Shown here in pieces: positions 7,335 to 15,241 of a stretch of DNA of 35,293 bases (positions are counted from its first letter, which is position 1; each line of letters starts with the position of its first letter). Source of the stretch: Pseudomonadota bacterium (lineage in GTDB: Bacteria > Pseudomonadota > Gammaproteobacteria > Pseudomonadales > Azotimanducaceae); assembly GCA_027622495.1 (NCBI GenBank), contig JAQBYL010000002.1, forward strand, positions 1 to 35,293, given 5' to 3'. The position numbers and the translations under genes are program-made. Below the pieces are notes generated by a model. That model worked only from the letters and a program-made list of their open reading frames with translations. It did not search any database and was not told the origin of the DNA.

Positions 7335-8220
7335 GAATCTTGGTGCCGATACCCGAGTCGGTGAAGACTTCTAACAAGAGAGAGTGCACAACAGTGCCGT
7401 CGATGATCTGTACGCTCTTCACCCCGGCCTTGAGCGCTGAAAGCGCGCAGTTGACCTTGGGTAGCATGCCGTCACTGATGACACCTTGCTCGATCAGCTG
7501 ATGAACCTGCGCGACAGACAAGTCAGTCAACGTTTTCTTGTTTTCGTCGAGGATGCCAGGCGTGTTAGTTAACAGGATCAGTTTTTCTGCGCCGGTTTTT
7601 TCAGCAATAGCACCGGCAACCAGATCAGCATTTATATTGTAAGACTCGCCCCCATCGCCCACACCAATCGGTGCGATGATCGGAATGAAGCCAGACTGCA
7701 CCAACGTGTCGACAACTTTGGTATTGACCTCGCGAACCTCACCAACATGGCCGATATCAATTATTTCAGGTGCATCAAGACCCACAGACGAACGGGTGAG
7801 GTGCATTTTGTCGGCACGGATAAGGTTGCCGTCTTTGCCGGTTATACCAACGGCGCGACCACCGGCAGAGTTGAGCAGAGAGACGATTTCCTGATTGACC
7901 AGACCACCTAAGACCATCTCAACCACATTCATTGTTTCGATGTCGGTCACCCGCATACCGTCAACAAAGCGGGTCGGGATCTTCAGCTTTTCAAGCAACG
8001 CACCAATCTGCGGTCCGCCACCATGGACCACGATGGGGTTCATACCAACCAGCTTGAGCAGCACGATGTCGCGCGCAAATGACGCCTTGAGCTGCGGGTC
8101 GACCATGGCATTGCCACCGTACTTGATGACGAGGGTGGAGCCATGGAATTTCTGGATGTAGGGAAGCGCCTCTGTGAGGACGCTGGCAATGGTTTTCGCG
8201 TCTCTGATCGCGTCAGTCAA
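7327..8220 (-). CDS. argB: Acetylglutamate kinase
   Basis: 297 residues. It phosphorylates N-acetylglutamate in the second step of arginine synthesis. Typical elements are TLVIKYGGNAM near 29-39, NPIVVHGGGPQIG near 61-73, the NINADLVAGAIAEK substrate and nucleotide block, and LLTNTPGILD. The start is TTG at 8220, three bases after the algC stop, with GGTGA upstream as a ribosome site; the next ATG would remove the first strand. It overlaps slmA at its end. argB directly after algC is the Pseudomonas order, from memory. Confidence 0.96.
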   Translation of the reverse strand: MTDAIRDAKTIASVLTEALPYIQKFHGSTLVIKYGGNAMVDPQLKASFARDIVLLKLVGMNPIVVHGGGPQIGALLEKLKIPTRFVDGMRVTDIETMNVVEMVLGGLVNQEIVSLLNSAGGRAVGITGKDGNLIRADKMHLTRSSVGLDAPEIIDIGHVGEVREVNTKVVDTLVQSGFIPIIAPIGVGDGGESYNINADLVAGAIAEKTGAEKLILLTNTPGILDENKKTLTDLSVAQVHQLIEQGVISDGMLPKVNCALSALKAGVKSVQIIDGTVVHSLLLEVFTDSGIGTKIHV

Positions 8221-8223
8221 GGG

Positions 8224-10881
8224 TCACCGGAATTTAAGATTTGGATCAATGTTACCCAATTGTGCCTCGAACAGGTTCTGGATTCGATCCATGCTGGCCT
8301 CATCATCCGCTTCAAAGCGAAGTGTCAGGACCGGGCTTGTGTTCGATGGACGAACCAGACCCCAGCCGTGGGCGTAGTCGACCCGAATGCCATCGATGTC
8401 TGTTGTTGCACCGTCACCGAAGTCAGCTTCATCTCTGATCCGCTCCATAATCGCAAATTTTTCTGCCTCGCCAACTTTTATTTTGATCTCCGGCGTGGTC
8501 AACGTCTGTGGGAACTGGTCAAACAGTTCAGCAACGGTCTGTGCTTCTGCCGACACGATCTCAATAAGCCTCGCAGCACAGTAGAGGGCGTCATCAAACC
8601 CATACCAGCGTTCGCCGAAACAGATGTGCCCACTGAACTCACCAGCGAGCAATGCGCCGGTTTCCTTTATCTTGGCCTTCATGTGACTGTGACCCGTCTT
8701 CCACATGATCGGTCGTCCGCCGTACTCGCAGATCAGGGTGCTTAAGTGCCGTGAACATTTGACGTCATAGATGACGTCCGCGCCGGGATTGCGGCCAACG
8801 ATGTCTTGTGCAAACAGCATCAGGAGTTTGTCCGGCCAGATGATCTGACCGGTGTTGGTAACCACGCCGAGACGATCTCCGTCGCCGTCGAACGCAAGCC
8901 CCAGATCGGCCTCTTCGTCGGTGACCACGGTCATCAGATCTTCCATATTTTTCGGATCTGCCGGATCAGGGTGATGATTGGGAAAGTCGCCATCCACATC
9001 ACAGTACAGCGGGATCACTTCGCAGCCGAGTTCTGTGAGCAGTCTGGGAACCAGTTGACCGGCCACACCGTTGCCACAATCAACCACCACTTTGAGGGGT
9101 GCCGCCACCACCACGTCGTCCAGAATGCGATCAACGTAGGCCTGATCCACGTTGACCTTAGTGACACTGCCATCGCCCGACGTCAGGTCGTTGTCGATGA
9201 TGCGGGTTTTGAGGGCCTGGATACGCTCCTCGGCCAGAGTCTCCCCCGCCAATACCATTTTGAGGCCGTTGTACTCGGGTGGATTGTGACTGCCGGTGAT
9301 CATGATACCGCTGCTGGTTTTCAGCGTGTGGGTGGCAAAGTACATGAGCGGGGTGGGGGTCTGACCGATATCGATAACGTCAATACCGCCTTCGGTCAGA
9401 CCGCGGGTGAGTTGCGTCTGCAGATCGTCGCTCGAGTGCCGTCCATCGCGCGCCAAGATGACACTGGCCTGATCAAGCTCCAGGGCCTGTGCTGCAAAAG
9501 CGCGCCCGATCCAGTAAACGACGTCTGCGTTTAAGTTGGTAGCGGTGATGCCGCGGATGTCATAGGCGCGGAAAATTTCGTCTTCAAGGACCAGACCGGT
9601 CTCCAGCGGCCCCACATCTTCAGTGACCTCCATCTCCAGACTGCCGTCAGCGATGGAGGTGGGCATCACGTCCAGAAAGTCGTTGTCGTTATCAATTGAA
9701 TCTTTAGTCGCGGGCTCATCACCGAGCAGCGAATCTACAGACTCATTAGCGGTTTTTTCCGCGGCCAGCACCGCCGAACGGCTGCGGTTGGCGACCACCG
9801 CGGGAATTTCGCGGCACATCTGCAGAATCTTTTCGGCTTCGTGTTCAACCATTTCGATCGTGAAAAACTGCGACATGGCCGGTTGGCGTGAAAGAAAGGC
9901 GCGAATCTGATTGGCCAGAACCACGAGGTCAGTACGCGTGCGTCGCGCGTATAACTTGAAGCCAAGAATGACACCACCAAGGGTGATCACCGAAGCCACC
10001 GTCAGCGCAATCAATACCTCGTTGACGGTGATGATGTCGACCAGCGCCGCAGGCTCATAGGACAGTGACCAGTTTGTCGCATCCAGTTCACCGGCCTGTG
10101 CGAGCTCAGCCTGACCAGCATCGCCGTAGGCGATGACGGGCATCGGTTCTGCCCCCGGGAACGCCTGGATGACTTTGACTAAACCATTCAGCCCGGCAAA
10201 CTTTTTTAGAGGCTCATAAAAATAATCGGCTGAGAAAATCACGAACAGGACACCAATCTGAGTGTCGCCACGGGTGATAGGTTGCGCGGCATAGACCTGG
10301 GTGCGTTGTGAAAGGGACAGTTCCGGACCAACAAAGATGCCTTTCTCAGCCCGTTTTACAACGTCGAGGGCGGCATATGACAAAGGCGTGGTTTCGTGCT
10401 TATCGACTTTGCCTGCGCCGGAAGGGATGGCATCGACGCGTAGCGCATAGGAGATGGAGCCCGCAAGACCGGTGTTATCGACCGTTCCCGTGTAGGCGTC
10501 CAGTGCGGTGATGACCGCAGGTGATGCCGCCAGCACCTCCATGTCGCGTCGCAGGGTCGCAATACGGCCGTTGAAAAATCCCTGCAGACCACTGTGAATC
10601 GCAACCGCTTGATTCTGCTGATAAACGCTGTTGCCTTTTTCCACCAGCATGGACCACAAGATCAGAAAAGCACAGAAGACTCCTGCCAGGGTAATTGCAG
10701 TGGTCACACCCACAGACAACCAGATGCCATCGCTCGGGGTCGCTGCCTTGGCGGGCTTTTTCGGTGTCGGGTCTGCGGATGGCTCATCTGGCTTGTCGTC
10801 TTCGGGTGGCACATCGATTTCAGGCGTCTGTGCAACCTGACGCAGCGGCGGATCGGCAAACTTTTTGCGGGCGGTGGCCAA
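8224..10881 (-). CDS. algC: Phosphomannomutase/phosphoglucomutase with membrane-anchored sensor-like N-terminal half (AlgC type)
   Basis: 885 residues. Residues 433-885 are a complete alpha-D-phosphohexomutase, which interconverts 1- and 6-phosphates of mannose and glucose for exopolysaccharide and LPS. Its parts are FRAYDIRG (437-444), the catalytic serine loop TGSHNPPEYNG (Ser531), the metal loop DGDGDR (665-670), the sugar loop GEFSGH (747-752) and the phosphate loop RPSNTSP (844-850). Residues 1-430 are different: a Pro/Lys/Asp-rich cytoplasmic start, a membrane segment at about 54-80, a probable periplasmic domain at about 81-286, a second membrane segment at about 287-310, and a linker. 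The layout resembles a two-helix sensor module. The start is TTG at 10881 with AAAGG about 8 bases upstream. A long form is also annotated for Pseudomonas AlgC, from memory. The mutase call is firm; the N-terminal role is unknown. Confidence 0.93.
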   Translation of the reverse strand: MATARKKFADPPLRQVAQTPEIDVPPEDDKPDEPSADPTPKKPAKAATPSDGIWLSVGVTTAITLAGVFCAFLILWSMLVEKGNSVYQQNQAVAIHSGLQGFFNGRIATLRRDMEVLAASPAVITALDAYTGTVDNTGLAGSISYALRVDAIPSGAGKVDKHETTPLSYAALDVVKRAEKGIFVGPELSLSQRTQVYAAQPITRGDTQIGVLFVIFSADYFYEPLKKFAGLNGLVKVIQAFPGAEPMPVIAYGDAGQAELAQAGELDATNWSLSYEPAALVDIITVNEVLIALTVASVITLGGVILGFKLYARRTRTDLVVLANQIRAFLSRQPAMSQFFTIEMVEHEAEKILQMCREIPAVVANRSRSAVLAAEKTANESVDSLLGDEPATKDSIDNDNDFLDVMPTSIADGSLEMEVTEDVGPLETGLVLEDEIFRAYDIRGITATNLNADVVYWIGRAFAAQALELDQASVILARDGRHSSDDLQTQLTRGLTEGGIDVIDIGQTPTPLMYFATHTLKTSSGIMITGSHNPPEYNGLKMVLAGETLAEERIQALKTRIIDNDLTSGDGSVTKVNVDQAYVDRILDDVVVAAPLKVVVDCGNGVAGQLVPRLLTELGCEVIPLYCDVDGDFPNHHPDPADPKNMEDLMTVVTDEEADLGLAFDGDGDRLGVVTNTGQIIWPDKLLMLFAQDIVGRNPGADVIYDVKCSRHLSTLICEYGGRPIMWKTGHSHMKAKIKETGALLAGEFSGHICFGERWYGFDDALYCAARLIEIVSAEAQTVAELFDQFPQTLTTPEIKIKVGEAEKFAIMERIRDEADFGDGATTDIDGIRVDYAHGWGLVRPSNTSPVLTLRFEADDEASMDRIQNLFEAQLGNIDPNLKFR

Positions 10882-10948
10882 TTGAAAAGCCTTTTAATCG
10901 AATGCGTCCATGGTAGTGGGCGGCGGAAAAGCTGACCAGTCGAAAGGC

Positions 10949-12220
10949 CTAAATACTTGCTGATGCGTGGTTAGGAAGCGCTAACCTTGTCACAAATATG
11001 CGAACCAGTTGGTCGAGCAACGCTTGCGCAAGCTGATCCTTGCTCTGAAGCTGCAATGCGAGTTCGCCTTCGTCCCAGATCAGCGTGGCGGCGTTATGAT
11101 CGCTATTGAAGCCGATACCGGCCTGCGATACGTCGTTCACCACGATGGCATCGAGTTGTTTACGCAGGCGTTTCTCCCGGGCCGCGGGTAGCGCGTTTTG
11201 CGTTTCAGCGGCAAACCCGACCACCAGCGGTGGATTGGCAGCTTGCGCGACGCTTGCGATCACGTCCGGGTTTTCGGTCAGCTCCAGGGTCATTGTGTTG
11301 CTGCCGCGAACCTGTTTCTTGATCTTCTGTTCTGCGGCTGCCAGCGGCCGGTAGTCGGCCACTGCGGCCACGCCAATGAAGATGTGCTGACCCGGCAGAT
11401 CTGCCTGAACGGCGTCGAACAGATCCTGGGCACTGTTGATGTCAATCCGCCGACATCCTTGCGGGGTCGGCAGATTGGTGGGGCCACAGATCAGGGTCAC
11501 GTCCGCCCCGGACCTGGCCGCCGCCGCGGCAATGGCGAACCCCTGCTTGCCGGAGCTGTGATTGCTGATATAGCGCACCGGGTCGATGGCTTCCCGGGTG
11601 GGACCGGCGGTGATCATAACCCGCAGCCCTTCAAGGATCGGAGGTGCAAAAACCTTTTCCAGAGCACCCACCAGCGCGTCTGGTTCAAGCATGCGACCGG
11701 GGCCGAAATCCCCGCAAGCCTGGGCTCCTTCACCAGGGCCGATAATGCCAACACCATCATTGATCAGGGTGGCCACATTGCGTGCCGTCGCCGGGTGTTT
11801 CCACATAGCCTGGTTCATGGCGGGGGCGATGAGAATCGGTGCATCGGTGGCAAGACACAGGGTACTGAGCAGGTCACCGGCGAGCCCTGCAGCAAGCTCG
11901 GCGAGAAAGTTTGCCGTTGCTGGCGCAACCATGATGGCGTCGGCCCAGCGCGCAAGCTCGATATGCCCCATGGCGGCTTCTGCGCCTTCGTCCCACAAAT
12001 CGTCGCGGACGGGCCGGCCAGACACTGCCTGCAGCGTGGTGGCGGTCACGAACTGATGCGCGCTTGCCGACATCACGACCTGCACATTCGCACCGATTGA
12101 GGTGAGTGCTCGCACAAGCGCAGGCGCTTTGTACGCTGCTATTCCGCCGGTAATCCCGACGATAATGTTACGACCGGCCAAACCCACCGGTGGTGCGCCG
12201 CTAATCTGAATGTTGCTCAT
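10949..12220 (-). CDS. coaBC: Bifunctional phosphopantothenoylcysteine decarboxylase/synthetase CoaBC (Dfp)
   Basis: 423 residues from the ATG at 12220. The N-terminal CoaC flavoprotein half has GITGGIAAYKAPALVRAL, the catalytic histidine in GHIELARWAD, APATANFLA and PAMNQAMW. The C-terminal CoaB half has TAGPTREAIDPVRYISNHSSGKQG. Together they join cysteine to 4'-phosphopantothenate and decarboxylate the product in CoA synthesis. An in-frame ATG at 12256 would add 12 residues but has no better ribosome site and would overlap the radC start, so 12220 is preferred. In E. coli and Pseudomonas the next gene is dut; here the next gene is algC after 67 bases. Confidence 0.95.
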   Translation of the reverse strand: MSNIQISGAPPVGLAGRNIIVGITGGIAAYKAPALVRALTSIGANVQVVMSASAHQFVTATTLQAVSGRPVRDDLWDEGAEAAMGHIELARWADAIMVAPATANFLAELAAGLAGDLLSTLCLATDAPILIAPAMNQAMWKHPATARNVATLINDGVGIIGPGEGAQACGDFGPGRMLEPDALVGALEKVFAPPILEGLRVMITAGPTREAIDPVRYISNHSSGKQGFAIAAAAARSGADVTLICGPTNLPTPQGCRRIDINSAQDLFDAVQADLPGQHIFIGVAAVADYRPLAAAEQKIKKQVRGSNTMTLELTENPDVIASVAQAANPPLVVGFAAETQNALPAAREKRLRKQLDAIVVNDVSQAGIGFNSDHNAATLIWDEGELALQLQSKDQLAQALLDQLVRIFVTRLALPNHASASI

Positions 12221-12254
12221 GTTTTGTTGCCCGAAGACCAACTTTTGATACGGC

Positions 12255-12953
12255 ATGTTAATCGAAAACGGACGGCAGGCGATGCAGGCTCGTGAGTGTT
12301 TACTCGAACAAGGCGACAGTACGCTCAGTGACGCTCAGTTGCTGGAAGTGTGTCTGCGGACCGGGCACACGGGTATGCGGGTCAACGAGTTTGCACAGGC
12401 GTTGCTTGAGCGCTTTGGCGGGATTGGCGGTTTGCTCGATGCATCTGTCGCTGATCTACGTCGCCAGAAAGGCCTCGGGCCATCGAAGATCGCGACCTTG
12501 AAAGCCATGCTTGCCCTGGCGGAGCGCTACCATCGAGGGGTGGTGCGCAATCGTGAACTCATGGTCGGCTCAGATCAGGTGCTGGGCTTTCTGCGTGGGT
12601 GCTTTGCCGGTGCCCGTCGCGAGATATTTGCCTGTATGTTTCTCGACACACGCCACCGTCTGATCGAGTTCGAGAAGTTGTTTTTTGGCTCAATCGATCG
12701 GGCTACCGTTCATCCGCGTGAGATCGTCCGTCGGGCCCTGGAGCTTGACGCTGCGGCTGTGGTGCTTGCTCACAACCACCCATCCGGTATACCAGAGCCC
12801 AGCCTCAGTGATCTGAATCTGACCCAGTCTCTGGTTGAGTTGTTAAAGCAACTGGACATCGTCGTCCTTGATCATGTGATTATCGGGGCGGGTAACAGCG
12901 CGGTTTCATTCGCCGAAAGAGGTCTGATTCAGGCAGGCGCCATCAGCGGTTGA
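12255..12953 (+). CDS. radC: RadC family JAMM/MPN+ domain protein
   Basis: 232 residues. The N-terminal part has RECLLEQGDSTLSDAQLLEV and a helix-hairpin-helix (LRRQKGLGPSKIATLKAM). The C-terminal MPN+ domain has VHPREIVRRAL and the metal motif HNHPSGIPEPSLSD with the trailing aspartate. The molecular function of RadC is unresolved; older claims about DNA repair have been disputed. The first ATG (12255) begins MLIENGRQAM; a second ATG 8 codons on is also possible. It is divergent from coaBC with about 34 bases between starts and lies upstream of rpmB, as in E. coli. Confidence 0.92.
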   Translation: MLIENGRQAMQARECLLEQGDSTLSDAQLLEVCLRTGHTGMRVNEFAQALLERFGGIGGLLDASVADLRRQKGLGPSKIATLKAMLALAERYHRGVVRNRELMVGSDQVLGFLRGCFAGARREIFACMFLDTRHRLIEFEKLFFGSIDRATVHPREIVRRALELDAAAVVLAHNHPSGIPEPSLSDLNLTQSLVELLKQLDIVVLDHVIIGAGNSAVSFAERGLIQAGAISG

Positions 12954-12977
12954 TTCAACTGAAACTACAAGCCTCGC

Positions 12978-13007
12978 TTGCCCCCGATGGGGCCGTTCTG
13001 GTATAAA
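12978..13007 (+). promoter_or_regulatory. Candidate sigma-70 promoter for rpmB-rpmG
   Basis: TTGCCC at 12978-12983 and TATAAA at 13002-13007, separated by 18 bases, lie 37 bases before the rpmB start and after the radC stop. The spacer holds CCCC-GAT-GGGG. The match and placement fit a ribosomal-protein promoter; it is inferred from sequence only. Confidence 0.5.
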
Positions 13008-13043
13008 CGCGCCCTCATTTTTTCAGCTAGAGCAATTTGGGCC

Positions 13044-13280
13044 ATGTCGCAAGTATGTCAGGTGACCGGGAAGCGTCCGATGTCAGGAAACAACGTCAGT
13101 CACGCGAATAATCGTACTCGGCGCCGTTTTTCGCCAAATTTGCACACCCATCGTTTCTGGGTCGAAAGCGAGAACCGTTTTGTGCGGTTGAAAGTGTCGG
13201 CAAAGGGTATGCGTATCATCGATAAAAAAGGCATCGACCAGGTTCTTTGCGACCTGCGCACTGCTGGTCAGAAGGTCTAA
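13044..13280 (+). CDS. rpmB: 50S ribosomal protein L28
   Basis: 78 residues, identical in length to E. coli L28. It begins MSQVCQVTGKRPMSGNN, the standard L28 start, and ends with VSAKGMRIIDKKGIDQVL and a short tail. An open frame extends upstream to 12978 but overlaps the candidate promoter and has no family similarity. Ten bases separate it from rpmG, the usual L28-L33 operon. Confidence 0.98.
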   Translation: MSQVCQVTGKRPMSGNNVSHANNRTRRRFSPNLHTHRFWVESENRFVRLKVSAKGMRIIDKKGIDQVLCDLRTAGQKV

Positions 13281-13290
13281 GGGGAACGTT

Positions 13291-13446
13291 ATGCGAGACA
13301 AAATCAAACTGGTATCGAGCGCCGGCACCGGTCACTACTACACAACCGACAAGAACAAGCGCAATACCCCGGACAAGCTGGAAATGAAAAAATATGATCC
13401 GGTTGTTCGTAAACACGTCATCTACACAGAAGCAAAAATCAAGTAA
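13291..13446 (+). CDS. rpmG: 50S ribosomal protein L33
   Basis: 51 residues, start ATG at 13291 after AGGGGAA. It reads MRDKIKLVSSAGTGHYYTT and ends with DPVVRKHVIYTEAKIK, as in E. coli L33 but without the first four residues (MAKG). There are no zinc-binding cysteines, so it is the zinc-independent form. It directly follows rpmB. Confidence 0.97.
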   Translation: MRDKIKLVSSAGTGHYYTTDKNKRNTPDKLEMKKYDPVVRKHVIYTEAKIK

Positions 13447-13496
13447 ACCCACGCTTTAAGCCCCCACGCGGCGTATTCGCGTCGCCTCCAGGTGCC

Positions 13497-13531
13497 CCAC
13501 CAGCAATGCGGTGGCAGCGCGACCGCGCTGC
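13497..13531 (+). promoter_or_regulatory. Tandem inverted repeats between rpmG and mutM
   Basis: Two adjacent inverted repeats. CCACC at 13497-13501 pairs with GGTGG at 13510-13514. GCAGCGCG at 13514-13521 pairs perfectly with CGCGCTGC at 13524-13531 with 2 bases between. The second ends 6 bases before the mutM ATG, where a ribosome site should be. There is no T-run, so it is not a classical intrinsic terminator. It may limit mutM translation or protect the rpmG transcript end; both are inferences. Confidence 0.5.
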
Positions 13532-13537
13532 TTGTGA

Positions 13538-14368
13538 ATGCCAGAACTTCCCGAAGTAGAAACCACCCGGCGAGGCCTTAAACCCCATGTCGTGGGGCAG
13601 CGCCTGTCTGGGTGGGTGGTGCGTAATCCCAACCTGCGCTGGCCGGTTGCGATACCGGTGGTGTTGCGTGATCAGGGGGTTCGCGCGCTTGAGCGACGGG
13701 GTAAATATCTGTTGTTTCGCTTTGATGCGGGTACCTTGATCGTTCATCTGGGGATGTCAGGCAGCCTGCAGGTGGTCCGGCCGGATCAGGCGGTGCTGAA
13801 ACATGACCACGTGGACCTGGTTCTGAGTAATCAGCACATCGTGCGGTTTAATGATCCACGTCGTTTCGGCTGTGTGCTCTTTCACCCTGCCCAGCCCGAA
13901 CCGCATTGGCTACTGCAAAGCCTCGGCATTGAGCCTTTTGATGCAGGGTTTGACGGCGCGTACCTGAAAAAAGCCGCCCGCGGCAGACGCGTTGCCGTCA
14001 AGAACATGATCATGGACGGTCGTATTGTCGTAGGGGTGGGCAACATCTATGCGGCTGAATCGCTGTTTCTGGCGGGCATTCGCCCTACGGTGGCCGCCCA
14101 CCGCGTCACTGGTTTCGCGTTTGATGCACTGGCCGGGAGCATCAAGCAGGTCTTGAGCCGCGCGATCGAATCCGGTGGAACCACGCTGAAAGACTTTGTC
14201 GGTGCCGAAGGGCGGCCAGGCTACTTTGCTCAACATCTCAATGTTTATGGTCGTGGTGGAGAGCCCTGCTGGACCTGTGGCACGGTGCTGAAAAGCATTA
14301 TTCTGGGCCAGCGGGCCACCGTTTTTTGCCCGAAATGCCAACGCAGCCAAGGTTTTGCACGGCGGTAG
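13538..14368 (+). CDS. mutM: Formamidopyrimidine-DNA glycosylase (Fpg/MutM)
   Basis: 276 residues. It begins MPELPEVETTRRGL, giving the catalytic N-terminal proline and Glu3, with the conserved lysine in RRGKYLLF (Lys56). It excises 8-oxoguanine and formamidopyrimidines and cuts the strand by beta,delta-elimination. The helix-two-turn-helix region (GVGNIYAAESLFLAGI) and a C-terminal zinc finger with cysteines at 244, 247, 264 and 267 are complete. No Shine-Dalgarno is visible; instead a strong hairpin lies just before the start. The position after rpmB-rpmG matches E. coli. Confidence 0.97.
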   Translation: MPELPEVETTRRGLKPHVVGQRLSGWVVRNPNLRWPVAIPVVLRDQGVRALERRGKYLLFRFDAGTLIVHLGMSGSLQVVRPDQAVLKHDHVDLVLSNQHIVRFNDPRRFGCVLFHPAQPEPHWLLQSLGIEPFDAGFDGAYLKKAARGRRVAVKNMIMDGRIVVGVGNIYAAESLFLAGIRPTVAAHRVTGFAFDALAGSIKQVLSRAIESGGTTLKDFVGAEGRPGYFAQHLNVYGRGGEPCWTCGTVLKSIILGQRATVFCPKCQRSQGFARR

Positions 14369-14433
14369 TGGTACATTGCCAGCCGCGAATAGGGTTGAAG
14401 ATAAAAGGATCGCGAGATAAAGGGATGAGCATA

Positions 14434-14724
14434 ATGAAGAACCTGATCCAAGCTGTATTGGTCGTCTGTCTGATCATTTCCATGCCGGTATTTGCCGCCG
14501 AAGGCGAACAACCGAAGGCCATGGCCATGGCGGCCGATCTGGTCGTCGCCCGTCCATTTGGGATCGTCATCACCACCGTGGGGACAGCTGCATTTGTGGT
14601 CAGCCTGCCTTTTACACTGCTTGGTGGGAACGTTGGAAAAGCCGCACAGGCTCTGGTGGTTGAGCCAGGCAAAGAGACCTTTGTCCGTTGTCTCGGTTGC
14701 CGCATGTCGGGCCGAGACAAGTAA
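14434..14724 (+). CDS. Small exported/membrane protein of unknown function
   Basis: 96 residues from the ATG at 14434, with AGGG about 9 bases upstream; an ATG three codons earlier is too close to that site. Residues 1-24 form a signal peptide or first membrane segment (MKNLIQAVLVVCL, ending FAAEG). After AADLVVARPFG a second hydrophobic stretch follows (IVITTVGTAAFVVSLPFTLLGG, about 46-68), then a polar tail with a CLGC cysteine pair. The pattern of ADLVxxRPxG, then a membrane helix ending in PFTLLGGN, and then LVVxPxKxTF looks like a small gammaproteobacterial membrane family sometimes labelled multidrug transporter without evidence. It follows mutM and ends 4 bases from the convergent coaD stop. 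Confidence 0.7.
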   Translation: MKNLIQAVLVVCLIISMPVFAAEGEQPKAMAMAADLVVARPFGIVITTVGTAAFVVSLPFTLLGGNVGKAAQALVVEPGKETFVRCLGCRMSGRDK

Positions 14725-14728
14725 GCAC

Positions 14729-15202
14729 TCAGCGTTGGGCTAACTCTTTAACCACGGCCGGGTGAACGAACTTTGACACATCGCCGCCGAGCGATGCGAT
14801 TTCGCGCACCAGCGTCGAAGAGATAAACGATGTGGTCTGGGACGTCGGCAGAAACACATACTCGATATTCGAATCCAGTGACTGATTCATTTCGGCCATC
14901 TGAAATTCGTAGTCGAAGTCGGTAACCGTTCGCAGACCCCGCAGGATGTAGCCTGTTCCCTTGGATCGCGCGAAGTCGACCAGCAGATTGTTGAAGCCTT
15001 CCACCGAGACACGATCGCCGAATTCGGCGAGCACCGTGTTACACAGCCGAATCCGATCTGCCAGATGGGCTGCTGGATTTTTCTGTGCTGACGTGCCGAT
15101 CGCCAGGACCACATGATCAAAAAGCTTTAACGCCCGTTTGACCAGATCAGTGTGACCGTTCGTTATCGGATTAAACGAACCTGGATAGACAACAACCTTC
15201 AT
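14729..15202 (-). CDS. coaD: Phosphopantetheine adenylyltransferase
   Basis: 157 residues from the ATG at 15202; AGGAG lies 8 bases upstream, favouring it over a GTG two codons earlier. It adenylylates 4'-phosphopantetheine to dephospho-CoA, the penultimate CoA step. The nucleotidyltransferase motif NPITNGH lies at 11-17 after VVYPGSF, and the C-terminal SSTLVREIASLGGDVSKFV is typical. The window thus carries two CoA genes (coaBC and coaD), about 2.5 kb apart. rsmD lies upstream on the same strand (39-base gap). Confidence 0.96.
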   Translation of the reverse strand: MKVVVYPGSFNPITNGHTDLVKRALKLFDHVVLAIGTSAQKNPAAHLADRIRLCNTVLAEFGDRVSVEGFNNLLVDFARSKGTGYILRGLRTVTDFDYEFQMAEMNQSLDSNIEYVFLPTSQTTSFISSTLVREIASLGGDVSKFVHPAVVKELAQR

Positions 15203-15241
15203 ACTCACCTCTCCTCCCCAGGGTTGCGGATGGTAACGGGG

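Noticed and set aside
12255..12257. Overlapping start codons of coaBC (12256) and radC (12255) as a regulatory feature
   Set aside because: The coaBC family alignment supports the later ATG at 12220, so the overlap is probably accidental.
12981..12992. CCCC-GAT-GGGG hairpin as a radC terminator
   Set aside because: The stem is four base pairs and overlaps the likely rpmB promoter spacer; no T-run follows directly.
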